Below, in pieces: positions 56,554-64,000 of a stretch of DNA of 64,000 nucleotides. The stretch's first letter is position 1, and each line of letters begins with the position of its first letter. The notes beneath the pieces were generated by a model. It saw only the letters and a list, made by a program, of their open reading frames with translations, ran no database searches and was not told the origin of the DNA. Source of the DNA: Streptomyces sp. A0958 (GTDB lineage: Bacteria; Actinomycetota; Actinomycetes; Streptomycetales; Streptomycetaceae); assembly GCF_004795035.1 (NCBI RefSeq), contig NZ_SSBK01000035.1:1-64000 (forward strand), given 5' to 3'. A program made the translations under genes and the position numbers.

Positions 56554-58350
56554 TCACGAGCGGTAGATCGCTTCCACCTCGTCCGCGAAGTCCTTCGCCA
56601 CCACGTTCCGCTTCAGCTTCAGCGAGGGCGTGATGTGACCCGCCTCCTCGGTGAACTGGGCGCCCAGAACGCGGAACTTGCGTACGGACTCCGCCTTGGA
56701 GACCGCCGCGTTGCCGTCGTCCACCGCGCGCTGCACCTCGGCCAGCAGCTCCGGGTCCTCGCGCAGCGACAGGGCGGTCGAGCCGGCCGGCTTGCCGTGC
56801 TCCTCGGCCCAGCGACCCAGGAACTCCTCGTCCAGCGTCACCAGCGCGCCCACGAACGGGCGCCCGTCGCCGACGACCATGCACTCCGCCACCAGGGCGT
56901 GGCCGCGGATGCGGTCCTCGATGACGGCGGGGGCGACGTTCTTGCCGCCGGCCGTGACGATGATCTCCTTCTTGCGGCCGGTGATCGCGAGGTAGCCGTC
57001 CTCGTCCAGGGTGCCGATGTCACCGGTGTGGAACCAGCCGTCGGCCAGCGCGTCGGTTGTCGCCGCCTCGTTGTTCCAGTAGCCGGAGAACAGGTGCTCG
57101 CCGTGCAGCAGCACCTCGCCGTCGTCGGCGATCCGCACCACGGAGCCGGGCAGCGGCTGGCCGACCGTACCGATCTTCTGCCGGTCCCACGGGTTGAAGG
57201 CGGTCGCCGCGCAGGTCTCGGTCAGGCCGTAGCCCTCCAGGACGGTGAAGCCGATGCCCCGGTAGAAGTGGCCGAGCCGTTCGCCGAGCGGGGCGCCGCC
57301 GGAGATCGCGTACTCGCCGCGCCCGCCGAGCACGGCCCGCAGCTTGCCGTAGACCAGCCGGTCGAAGACCTTGTGCTTGATCTTCAGGCCCATCGACGGG
57401 CCCTGCGGGGTGCCCAGCGCGCGGCTGTAGGCGATCGCCGTGTTCGCGGCCCTGTCGAAGATCCTGCCCTTGCCGTCGGCCTGCGCCTTGGCGCGCGCCG
57501 CGTTGTAGACCTTCTCGAAGACGCGCGGCACACCGAGGATCAGGGTCGGCCGGAACGCGGCCAGCTCGTCGGTGAGGTTCTTGATGTCCGGTACGCAGCC
57601 GAGCTTGATCGGAGCCATCACCGAGGCGACCTCGACCAGGCGTCCGAAGACATGGGCGGCGGGCAGGAAGAGCAGGACGGAGCACTCGCCGGTCCGGAAG
57701 AGGGGCTTGAGCCGCTCCACCACGTTGCCGCACTCCGCGAAGAAGCTGCGGTGCGTCAGCACACAGCCCTTGGGGCGGCCCGTGGTGCCCGAGGTGTAGA
57801 CGATGGTGGCCGGGTCGTCGGCCCCGGCGGACGCGCTGCGCAGGTCCACGGTCTCCTCGGAGACCTCCGCGCCCTGCTCCCGGAGCGCGTCGACGGCGCC
57901 CTTCTCGATCTGCCAGACGTGGCGCAGCTCCGGCAGCCGGTCGCGCACGGAGGCGACCGCGTCGGCGTGCGCGTCGCTCTCCACCAGCACCGCGACGGCC
58001 CCCGAGTCACCGAGAATCCACTGCACCTGCTCGGGGGAGCTGGTCTCGTAGACCGGGACGGTGACCGCGCCCGCGCTCCAGATCGCGAAGTCCAGCAGCA
58101 CCCACTCGTAACGGGTGCGCGACATCAGGGCCACCCGGTCGCCGGGCTCGACGCCCGCCGCGATCAGGCCCTTGGCGGCCGTCCGGACCTCGGCCAGGAA
58201 CCCGGTGGCGGTGACATCGGTCCAGGCGCCGGCCACTTTGCGGCTCATCACCGCGACATCGGGATGCTGAGCGGCATTGCGGCGGATGAGATCCGTCAGG
58301 TTGCCGTCCGAGGGAACCTCGTACAGGGCCGGAAGGCTGAACTCGCGCAA
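56554..58350 (-). CDS. Long-chain fatty acid--CoA ligase (FadD-type)
   Basis: A 598-residue AMP-forming enzyme that activates fatty acids as acyl-CoA. Family motifs are YTSGTTGRPKGCVLTH (P-loop), EGYGLTETCAATAFN, DGWFHTGDIGTLDEDG and GRKKEIIVTAGGKNVAP. The start is TTG at 58350 (MREFSLPALYEV), supported by GAGGAG 8 nt upstream and by the usual length. It diverges from the phosphoesterase gene across 277 bp in which I see no other gene. Lipid remodelling with the neighbouring glycosyltransferases is possible. Confidence 0.94.
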   Translation of the reverse strand: MREFSLPALYEVPSDGNLTDLIRRNAAQHPDVAVMSRKVAGAWTDVTATGFLAEVRTAAKGLIAAGVEPGDRVALMSRTRYEWVLLDFAIWSAGAVTVPVYETSSPEQVQWILGDSGAVAVLVESDAHADAVASVRDRLPELRHVWQIEKGAVDALREQGAEVSEETVDLRSASAGADDPATIVYTSGTTGRPKGCVLTHRSFFAECGNVVERLKPLFRTGECSVLLFLPAAHVFGRLVEVASVMAPIKLGCVPDIKNLTDELAAFRPTLILGVPRVFEKVYNAARAKAQADGKGRIFDRAANTAIAYSRALGTPQGPSMGLKIKHKVFDRLVYGKLRAVLGGRGEYAISGGAPLGERLGHFYRGIGFTVLEGYGLTETCAATAFNPWDRQKIGTVGQPLPGSVVRIADDGEVLLHGEHLFSGYWNNEAATTDALADGWFHTGDIGTLDEDGYLAITGRKKEIIVTAGGKNVAPAVIEDRIRGHALVAECMVVGDGRPFVGALVTLDEEFLGRWAEEHGKPAGSTALSLREDPELLAEVQRAVDDGNAAVSKAESVRKFRVLGAQFTEEAGHITPSLKLKRNVVAKDFADEVEAIYRS

Positions 58351-58627
58351 GACTGCTGCTCCTCATCGGGCTCCGGTGCCACGGCTCTGTGTGATGCACC
58401 GGCGCGGTCCAAGATGGCGGGTGCTCAGTGGGGTGAGCACGACTGGACTGCCCGGACGTTACCCACCAGTACTCGGTTCCGGATAGGGGGTTCCGGCCAG
58501 ATGTCTTATGCGTCACACATATCGGTCGTCCTTTCGCGCACAGTAGTCCACCCCCGCGCACACCCGGAAGTAACCGCAGGTCCGGGGCCTCTACCCAGGT
58601 GGGAGCGGTCGTCCTAGGCTGATCTTC

Positions 58628-59434
58628 ATGCGAGCAGGAGCGAACAGCAGAGGGGCCGCCGACGGGCGGCGCACCCGCGTCCACGTGGTCAGCGACGTAC
58701 ACGGAAACACCGAGGCGCTCGCCCGCGCCGGAGACGGCGCCGACGCCCTGATCTGCCTGGGTGACCTGGTCCTCTTCCTCGACTACGCCGACCACTCGCG
58801 CGGCATCTTCCCCGACCTCTTCGGCGTCGAGAACGCCGACCGGATCGTCGCCCTGCGCACCGCGCGCCGCTTCGACGAGGCCCGCGACTTCGGCCGCGCC
58901 CTGTGGCAGGGCATGGACCGCGACGCCGCCGTCACCGGTGCGGTGCGCAGGCAGTACGCCGAGATGTTCGCCGCACTGCCCACTCCGACGTACGCCACCT
59001 ACGGCAACGTCGACATCCCCACCCTGTGGCCCGAGTACGCCGGCCCCGGCACCACCGTCCTGGACGGCGAACGGGTCGAGATCGGCGGCCGCGTCTTCGG
59101 CTTCGTCGGCGGCGGCCTGCGCACCCCGATGCGCACCCCGTACGAGATCGGCGACGAGGAGTACGCCGCCAAGATCGAGGCGCTCGGCGAGGTGGACGTG
59201 ATCTGCACCCACATCCCGCCCGAGGTGCCGGAACTGGTCTACGACACCGTCGCGCGCCGCTTCGAGCGCGGCAGCCGGGCCCTGCTCGACGCCATCCGCC
59301 GCACCCGCCCGCGCTACGCGCTCTTCGGCCACGTCCACCAGCCGCTGGCCCGGCGGATGCGGATCGGCGCCACCGAGTGCGTCAACGTCGGCCACTTCGC
59401 CTCCACCGGCCGGCCCTGGGCAATGGAGTGGTGA
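58628..59434 (+). CDS. Calcineurin-like metallophosphoesterase
   Basis: A 268-residue protein with the motifs VSDVHGN, CLGDLV, YGNVD (the GNHD position, with Val-Asp here), THIPPE and GHVHQP in order. They form a two-metal phosphoesterase site. The substrate is unknown. The start ATG 58628 has -10-like TAGGCT (58615-58620) 7 nt upstream and no Shine-Dalgarno site, so leaderless. The next gene has its own -10 (TAGCCT, 59503-59508). Confidence 0.9.
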   Translation: MRAGANSRGAADGRRTRVHVVSDVHGNTEALARAGDGADALICLGDLVLFLDYADHSRGIFPDLFGVENADRIVALRTARRFDEARDFGRALWQGMDRDAAVTGAVRRQYAEMFAALPTPTYATYGNVDIPTLWPEYAGPGTTVLDGERVEIGGRVFGFVGGGLRTPMRTPYEIGDEEYAAKIEALGEVDVICTHIPPEVPELVYDTVARRFERGSRALLDAIRRTRPRYALFGHVHQPLARRMRIGATECVNVGHFASTGRPWAMEW

Positions 59435-59563
59435 GCGCCCGGCCCGCCTCCCCGGCCCGCCACCCCGGCCGGACCCTGGGACGGGCCGCCGGGTCCACGC
59501 GATAGCCTTCTGGCGGCAGGCCTCTGCCGACGGACCGGTACACCGCACTGGAGGGCCACAGCG

Positions 59564-60013
59564 ATGGCTGAACACACCAGCTCGAGCATCACGATCGAGG
59601 CGGCGCCGGCCGACGTCATGGGTGTGATCGCCGACTTCGACCGCTATCCGGAATGGACCGGCGAGGTCAAGGAGGCCGAGGTCCTCGGCACCGACGAGCG
59701 CGGCCGCGCCGAGAAGGTCCGCCTCGTCCTGGACGCCGGCGCGATCAAGGACGACCACACCCTCGCCTACACCTGGATCGGCGACTACGAGGTCAGCTGG
59801 ACCCTGGTCAAGTCGCAGATGCTCCGCGCCATCGACGGCTCCTACGCGCTCGCACCGCTCGGCGACGGCGACCGCACCGAGGTCACCTACCGGCTCACCG
59901 TCGACGTCAAGATCCCGATGCTCGGCATGATCAAGCGCAAGGCGGAGAAGGTCATCATCGACCGCGCGCTCGCCGGTCTCAAGAAGCGTGTCGAGTCCGT
60001 CCCGAAGGCCTGA
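59564..60013 (+). CDS. SRPBCC-family (START-like/polyketide cyclase) protein
   Basis: A 149-residue helix-grip fold protein with a hydrophobic ligand pocket. It begins EHTSSSITIEAAPADVMGVI and has FDRYPEWTGEVKEAEVL, typical of this family. The C-terminal helix is Lys-rich (IKRKAEKVIIDRALAGLKKR). The ligand is unknown, probably a lipid or hydrophobic compound. The start ATG 59564 has GGAGGG upstream. It lies 4 bp before the ArsA-like gene, in an apparent operon. Confidence 0.9.
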   Translation: MAEHTSSSITIEAAPADVMGVIADFDRYPEWTGEVKEAEVLGTDERGRAEKVRLVLDAGAIKDDHTLAYTWIGDYEVSWTLVKSQMLRAIDGSYALAPLGDGDRTEVTYRLTVDVKIPMLGMIKRKAEKVIIDRALAGLKKRVESVPKA

Positions 60014-60017
60014 GCGC

Positions 60018-61226
60018 GTGCGTACGGTCCTGGTCACCGGACCCGGCGGAGCCGGCCGTACCACCGTCGCCGCGGCGACCGCGCTGGCCGGTGCCCGCGA
60101 CGGCGCCCGCACCCTGCTGATCTCCGCCGACCCCATACCCGGCTTCCCCACCGCCACCGCGCCCACCCGGGTCACCGAGGGGCTGTGGTCCGTCCGGGTC
60201 GACTCCGGCGCCCACTTCCGCAGCGAACTCCTCACCCTCCAGGAGCAGTTGTCCGGGGTGCTCGACCTGCTCGGGGGCAACCCCATGGACGGCGAGGAGC
60301 TGACCGAACTCCCCGGCAGCACCGAACTCGCCCTCCTGCACGCACTGCGCCGCGCCACCCACGGCGACTGGTCCCGCGAGGGGTACGACCTCCTCGTCGT
60401 CGACCTGCCACCCCTGCGCGAAGCCCTCGCCCTGCTCGCCCTGCCCGAGCAGCTGCGCCGCTACCTGCGCCGGCTGCTGCCCCAGGAACGCCAGGCGGCC
60501 CGCGCCCTGCGCCCGATGCTCGCCCAGCTGGCCGGTGTGCCCATGCCCGCCCAGTGGCTGTACGAGGCCGCCGCCCGGCGCGACGCCGAGCTGGCCCAGG
60601 TCCAGGCGCTGATCGAGGACCGCTCCACCACCCTCCGGCTGGTCGCCGAACCGGGCCCGGCCGCCGAGGACGCCCTGCGCGCCGCCCGCACCGGACTCGC
60701 CCTGCACGGCCTGCGCACCGACGCGCTGGTGGCCAACCGGGTGCTGCCCGGTCACTCCTCGGACCCCTTCTTCGCCGCGCTCGCCGCCCAGCAGGAGAAG
60801 GTCCTCGGCCACTGGCGCGAGGAAGGGCCCGCCCCGGTCCGGGTGGCGCACCTCGGCCGCGACCCGCAGGGCCCCGACGACCTCCTGGCCCTCGCCGGGC
60901 CGGACGGGGCGCTGGCCGTGCCCGCTGCCGGCCACGAGGGCGGCCGGGCCGAGGACCCCTGGTGGATCGAGGAGGCCGGCGCCCCCGAAGGGCCGGACGG
61001 GGACGCGGTACTCGTCTGGTGCCTGCGGCTGCCCGGCGCCGACAAGAAGGACCTCCAGCTGGTCCGGCGCGGCGGCGAACTCCTCCTGACCGTCGGCCCG
61101 TTCCACCGCATCGTGCCGCTGGAGCCCGCGCTGCGCCGCTGCACCGTCTCCGGCGCCGCGCTCACCGACGGGGTGCTCCGGGTCCGTTTCACGCCCGACC
61201 CCGCGCTGTGGCCCCGGACGAGCTGA
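60018..61226 (+). CDS. ArsA/GET3-like P-loop ATPase family protein
   Basis: A 402-residue protein of the deviant Walker A class. The N-terminal loop is TGPGGAGRTT (7-16), where the class has KGGVGKTT, so both the signature Lys and the P-loop Lys are replaced (Pro and Arg). A Walker B-like YDLLVVDLPPL follows. The C-terminal part (about 330-400) is beta-rich, like the small HSP20-like domain of some ArsA homologues. ATP hydrolysis may be lost. The start GTG 60018 is 4 bp after the SRPBCC gene stop. The function is unknown. Confidence 0.85.
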   Translation: MRTVLVTGPGGAGRTTVAAATALAGARDGARTLLISADPIPGFPTATAPTRVTEGLWSVRVDSGAHFRSELLTLQEQLSGVLDLLGGNPMDGEELTELPGSTELALLHALRRATHGDWSREGYDLLVVDLPPLREALALLALPEQLRRYLRRLLPQERQAARALRPMLAQLAGVPMPAQWLYEAAARRDAELAQVQALIEDRSTTLRLVAEPGPAAEDALRAARTGLALHGLRTDALVANRVLPGHSSDPFFAALAAQQEKVLGHWREEGPAPVRVAHLGRDPQGPDDLLALAGPDGALAVPAAGHEGGRAEDPWWIEEAGAPEGPDGDAVLVWCLRLPGADKKDLQLVRRGGELLLTVGPFHRIVPLEPALRRCTVSGAALTDGVLRVRFTPDPALWPRTS

Positions 61227-61306
61227 ACGCCCTACCACCGTTCGGGTAACGTCGAAGGTACGTGTCCGGAATGCCGGGCCGGCCATCCATGTCGCAGGAG
61301 TCCGCC

Positions 61307-61765
61307 ATGAGCGAAGCCACCGATCGTCCCGCCGACGACGACGCGTGGGCCCAGGCCTGCGCAGAGGACCTCGCGGCCGAGAAGGCCCGCCGCCGCGCCG
61401 CGTACGGGCCGCCGCCCGGCTCCGCCGCCGAGGAGCTGCGCAAGCTGGTGGACGCCGTCACCGACAAGCTCGGATCGCTCCAGACACCCCTGCTCGGCCT
61501 CGCCGCCCAGGGCGCCGTGCAGCAGGTCATCCAGCAGGCCAAGGCCGCCGTCGAGCCCGTGATCGAGCGCAATCCAGACGTTTTCGATCACATCGCGGCG
61601 GCCGGCAGCGAACTGCTCGCCGCCTACCGCTCGGCGGTCCAGGGCCAGGAAGGCCGCTGGACCCAGGGTGCGGGGGACCCCGCAGGCACGGAAAAGAAGG
61701 CGGAGGACCCCGTCGACCCCCGCGACGAGGGGTCCGCGGCCGGCGAACACATCGACCTGGACTGA
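61307..61765 (+). CDS. DUF5304-type protein upstream of glkA
   Basis: A 152-residue soluble protein, acidic and Ala-rich, with a central helical part (AAEELRKLVDAVTDKL, then QQAKAAVEPVIERNPDVFDH) and a disordered tail. It fits, from memory, the DUF5304 family. The ATG at 61307 has AGGAG 7 nt upstream. An in-frame GTG at 61262 has a -10-like TAACGT (61247-61252) 9 nt before it, so a leaderless longer form is possible. In S. coelicolor the gene before glkA is reported to affect glucose use; orthology here rests on position only. Confidence 0.8.
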   Translation: MSEATDRPADDDAWAQACAEDLAAEKARRRAAYGPPPGSAAEELRKLVDAVTDKLGSLQTPLLGLAAQGAVQQVIQQAKAAVEPVIERNPDVFDHIAAAGSELLAAYRSAVQGQEGRWTQGAGDPAGTEKKAEDPVDPRDEGSAAGEHIDLD

Positions 61766-61797
61766 CCGGCGCCGACAGGACGGCGCCCGGCCTCGGG

Positions 61798-61803
61798 TAC
61801 GGT
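61798..61803 (+). promoter_or_regulatory. Candidate -10 element of glkA
   Basis: TACGGT lies 35 bp before the glkA start, giving a leader near 29 nt. No clear -35 was found. Confidence 0.4.
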
Positions 61804-61838
61804 TGCCTCAGCGGGGCTCGACCGAAACTGAGGGATTC

Positions 61839-62780
61839 ATGGGACTCACCATCGGCGTCGATATCGGCGGCACGAAGATCGCAGCTGGAGTGGTCGACGA
61901 AGAGGGCCACATCCTCTCGACCTTCAAGGTGTCGACCCCGCCGACGGCCGAAGGCATCGTGGACGCGATCGCGGCGGCGGTGTCCGGCGCGAGCGAGGGA
62001 CACCCGGTCGAGGCGGTCGGCATCGGCGCGGCCGGATACGTCGACGACAAGCGGGCCACGGTGCTGTTCGCACCCAACATCAACTGGCGCCACGAGCCGC
62101 TCAAGGACAAGGTGGAGCAGCGCGTCGGCCTTCCCGTCGTCGTCGAGAACGACGCCAACGCGGCGGCCTGGGGCGAATACCGCTTCGGTGCCGGCCAAGG
62201 CCACGACGACGTCATCTGCATCACGCTGGGCACCGGCCTCGGCGGCGGCATCATCATCGGCAACAAGCTGCGCCGCGGACGCTTCGGCGTCGCCGCCGAG
62301 TTCGGCCACATCCGGGTCGTCCCGGACGGTCTGCTCTGCGGCTGCGGCAGCCAGGGCTGCTGGGAGCAGTACGCTTCCGGCCGCGCCCTCGTGCGGTACG
62401 CGAAGCAGCGCGCCAACGCCACCCCCGAGAACGCCACGATCCTGCTGGCGCTCGGTGACGGCACCGTCGAGGGCATCGAGGGCAAGCACATCAGCGAGGC
62501 CGCCCGCCAGGGCTGCCCGGTGGCCGTCGACTCGTTCCGCGAGTTGGCCCGCTGGGCCGGTGCCGGACTGGCCGACCTCGCCTCGCTGTTCGACCCGTCC
62601 GCGTTCATCGTCGGCGGCGGCGTCTCGGACGAGGGCGAGCTCGTCCTCGACCCGATCCGCAAGTCGTTCCGGCGCTGGCTGATCGGCGGCGAGTGGCGCC
62701 CGCACGCCCAGGTGCTCGCGGCCCAACTGGGCGGCAAGGCAGGGCTCGTGGGCGCGGCGGACCTGGCCCGCCAAGGCTGA
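61839..62780 (+). CDS. glkA: ROK-family glucokinase
   Basis: Phosphorylates glucose and is a central player in Streptomyces carbon catabolite repression. It has 313 residues. ATP-binding GVDIGGTKIAAGV is at the N-terminus. Catalytic Asp is in VVENDANAAAWGEY. The ROK zinc motif is CGCGSQGCWEQYASG after the zinc-ligand His of EFGHIRVV. The start ATG 61839 follows GAGGG and matches the S. coelicolor GlkA start as I remember it. It is followed by a 19-bp hairpin at 62818-62870. Confidence 0.96.
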   Translation: MGLTIGVDIGGTKIAAGVVDEEGHILSTFKVSTPPTAEGIVDAIAAAVSGASEGHPVEAVGIGAAGYVDDKRATVLFAPNINWRHEPLKDKVEQRVGLPVVVENDANAAAWGEYRFGAGQGHDDVICITLGTGLGGGIIIGNKLRRGRFGVAAEFGHIRVVPDGLLCGCGSQGCWEQYASGRALVRYAKQRANATPENATILLALGDGTVEGIEGKHISEAARQGCPVAVDSFRELARWAGAGLADLASLFDPSAFIVGGGVSDEGELVLDPIRKSFRRWLIGGEWRPHAQVLAAQLGGKAGLVGAADLARQG

Positions 62781-62817
62781 ACCACCCGCACCCCGGACGC
62801 CCGTCGCGCCCCTGGGA

Positions 62818-62870
62818 GTGTCCGCGAAGTGTCGCCAGGCGTTGCAGGCCAGGCGACACTTCGCGGACAC
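62818..62870 (+). terminator. Terminator-like hairpin after glkA, containing dispersed repeat copy 2
   Basis: GTGTCCGCGAAGTGTCGCC (62818-62836) pairs perfectly over 19 bp with 62852-62870 around a 15-nt loop. Bases 62828-62871 match the intergenic stretch 18612-18656. Confidence 0.72.
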
Positions 62871-62896
62871 GACCTGGGAGCGGCGGGCGTCCGCCG

Positions 62897-62952
62897 TATC
62901 GTGAGGGCATGGCCACGATGTCGCTATCGTGAGGGCATGGCCACGATGTCGC
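62897..62952 (+). repeat. 28-bp perfect tandem duplication over a translation start
   Basis: The 28-nt unit at 62897-62924 is repeated exactly at 62925-62952. Each copy holds TATCGT (-10-like), GAGGG (ribosome site) and ATGGCCACGATGTCGC. Copy 1 opens a 7-codon reading frame (62909-62932) that stops 4 nt before the ATG in copy 2. Confidence 0.9.
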
Positions 62953-63698
62953 TGCCCGATTCCCGCACCGAGCAGGACGGCACCGCCGTCATCAGGGTGC
63001 TCAGCTACAACATCCGGTCCATGCGCGACGACTGCCCGGCCCTCGCCCGGGTCATCCGCGCCTGCGCCCCCGACCTGGTCCTCGTCCAGGAGGCGCCGCG
63101 GTTCTTCCGCTGGCGCAAGTACGCCGCCCGGCTCGCCGCCGCCACCGACCTGGTGGTCCTCGGCGGCGGCGCCACCGCCGCCGGGCCGCTGCTGCTGTGC
63201 TCGCTGCGCGCCACGGTGGAGCGCACCGAGGACATCCTGCTGCCGCGCACCCCGGGGCTGCACCGCAGGGGCTTCGCCACCGCCGTGGTCCGGTTCGCGG
63301 GCGCCCGGCTCGGGGTGGTGAGCTGCCACCTGAGCCTCCAGCGGCAGGAGCGGCTGGCCCAGGTGGAGCGGCTGGTGGAGACCGTGGACGCACTGGGCGT
63401 GGAGCACGCCGTGGTCGCCGGCGACCTCAACGACGTACCGAGCGGGCGGTCCTTCCGGCGGCTGGCCGGGCGCTACCAGGACTGCTGGGAGGCGCGGCCG
63501 TGGGGCGGGGAGTACACCTTCCCCGCGCACGACCCGCGCCGGCGGCTCGACGCCGTCTTCGCGACCGATGGCATCGAGGTGCTCGGCTGCGGGGTCCCGA
63601 GCGGGCTGCCCGGCGTGCCGGCCACCGACCTGCGGGCCGCGACCGACCACCTGCCGGTGCTGGCCGCGCTCCGGGTGCCGGCGGCGCGGGCCGTCTGA
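62937..63698 (+). CDS. Endonuclease/exonuclease/phosphatase-family protein
   Basis: A 253-residue protein of the DNase I-like fold. It has VLSYNIRSM (metal Asn), VLVQEAPRFF (metal Glu), VSCHLSLQ, VVAGDLNDVPSG (catalytic Asp and Asn), LDAVFATDGI and a terminal TDHLPVLAALR (catalytic His). All residues of a metal-dependent phosphoesterase are intact; the substrate may be a nucleic acid or a phosphoinositide-like lipid. The start ATG 62937 lies in the second copy of the duplicated start region. An ATG at 62946 is also possible. Confidence 0.87.
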   Translation: MATMSLPDSRTEQDGTAVIRVLSYNIRSMRDDCPALARVIRACAPDLVLVQEAPRFFRWRKYAARLAAATDLVVLGGGATAAGPLLLCSLRATVERTEDILLPRTPGLHRRGFATAVVRFAGARLGVVSCHLSLQRQERLAQVERLVETVDALGVEHAVVAGDLNDVPSGRSFRRLAGRYQDCWEARPWGGEYTFPAHDPRRRLDAVFATDGIEVLGCGVPSGLPGVPATDLRAATDHLPVLAALRVPAARAV

Positions 63699-63708
63699 GC
63701 AGCCCGGC

Positions 63709-64000
63709 TCAGACCACCGCGCCGCGTCCGGGGTCGTCGTCGTCCTCGTCGTCGGGGTTCATCCGCGCCACCAGCGTCACGAAACCGCCCAGGAAGCCGC
63801 CGACGGAGACCGTCGTCAGCCACCAGGTCATCTCCCACGACAGCAGCACAGCGAGCAGCATCAGCAGCGGCCCGCCGACCACCGCGAGCCAGGCGAACTT
63901 CGCCGTGACGTCGGCCTCCGGCAGCGGCGGCGGCTCCGGCGGCACGAAGTGCCCCTCGCCGCTGTCATCCCCGTCGGCGCCGGCGCCGGCGTCGGCGTCG
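63709..64000 (-). CDS. Small two-helix membrane protein (cut by window edge)
   Basis: The C-terminal 96 residues are visible. An acidic, Gly/Pro-rich segment (EGHFVPPEPPPLPEAD) is followed by two membrane helices (WLAVVGGPLLMLLAVLLSW and WLTTVSVGGFLGGFVTLVA) and an acidic tail (PDDEDDDDPGRG). The frame stays open to the window end, so the start lies outside; GTG 63945 is an internal alternative. I know similar small hypothetical proteins in Streptomyces but no function. Confidence 0.72.
   Translation of the reverse strand, partial: DADAGAGADGDDSGEGHFVPPEPPPLPEADVTAKFAWLAVVGGPLLMLLAVLLSWEMTWWLTTVSVGGFLGGFVTLVARMNPDDEDDDDPGRGAVV

Noticed and set aside
58007..60358. 783-residue minus-strand frame
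   Set aside because: Shadow of the phosphoesterase, SRPBCC and ArsA-like genes; no family motif.
62897..62952. Tandem 28-bp repeat considered as a CRISPR remnant
   Set aside because: The copies are directly adjacent with no spacer, only two exist, and no cas genes are present.
1..64000. tRNA, rRNA, insertion sequences, prophage and attachment sites
   Set aside because: Looked for across the window on both strands; no recognisable candidates.

Overview
The window is high-GC chromosomal DNA of a Streptomyces. Codon third positions are almost all G or C, GTG starts are common, and many genes have a TAnnnT -10 element directly before the start codon (leaderless pattern). The content also fits: cta/qcr respiratory cluster, glkA, cobalamin genes, PspA and a SAM-IV riboswitch. 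From memory, the gene order follows the conserved core of the Streptomyces chromosome (roughly glkA to sucB of S. coelicolor). I saw no phage, insertion sequence, CRISPR array, tRNA or rRNA. Fifty-five protein genes are annotated, two of them cut by the window edges.

Layout. 0-4 kb: 2-oxoglutarate dehydrogenase E2 (sucB, cut), dihydrolipoyl dehydrogenase and pepA, all on the minus strand. 4-12 kb: a GH114-like lipoprotein, the cobalamin lower-ligand genes cobS, cobT and cobU (cobU fused to a metallo-beta-lactamase-like domain), and a lysyl-phosphatidylglycerol-synthase-like protein coupled to a rhomboid-like protein. 12-22 kb: envelope stress functions, namely an HtrA-type protease, PspA with PspAA, a two-component system and an RND exporter. 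22-28.4 kb: a two-gene module, an LCAT-like lipase overlapping a 1689-residue protein with a caspase-like protease, a STAND NTPase and fourteen 46-residue TPR-like repeats. This is the strongest candidate for an undescribed system. 28.5-35 kb: nadA with three CGTC-N5-GACG palindromes upstream, erpA, an adenosine/ribokinase-type kinase, and a NifS-TusA fusion. 35-44.3 kb: cytochrome c oxidase (ctaCDF, ctaE) and the bcc complex (qcrCAB), with an L,D-transpeptidase and a degenerate receiver protein between them. 44.4-50 kb: trpD, a SAM-IV riboswitch with a class V aminotransferase, an AsnC-type ligand-binding protein, a rhomboid protease and a NYN-domain protein. 50-54 kb: a ydaO-type c-di-AMP riboswitch, tandem NlpC/P60 hydrolases and a zinc metalloprotease lipoprotein. 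54-64 kb: GT87 and GT4 glycosyltransferases, a long-chain acyl-CoA ligase, a metallophosphoesterase, SRPBCC and ArsA-like proteins, glkA, an endonuclease/phosphatase-family protein, and a cut membrane protein.

The genes together serve core energy metabolism (E2/E3, bcc-aa3 supercomplex, NAD and Fe-S cofactor supply, glucose phosphorylation), cobalamin assembly and cell-envelope maintenance. The lipase/caspase-STAND pair looks like an accessory conflict or cell-death module inserted between the RND exporter and nadA. Regulatory points worth a look are the two riboswitches, the nadA operator array, a 21-bp palindrome over the ctaE start codon, a probable CTG start codon, and a duplicated translation start before the endonuclease/phosphatase gene. 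Statements on function come from reading motifs. No database search was run.
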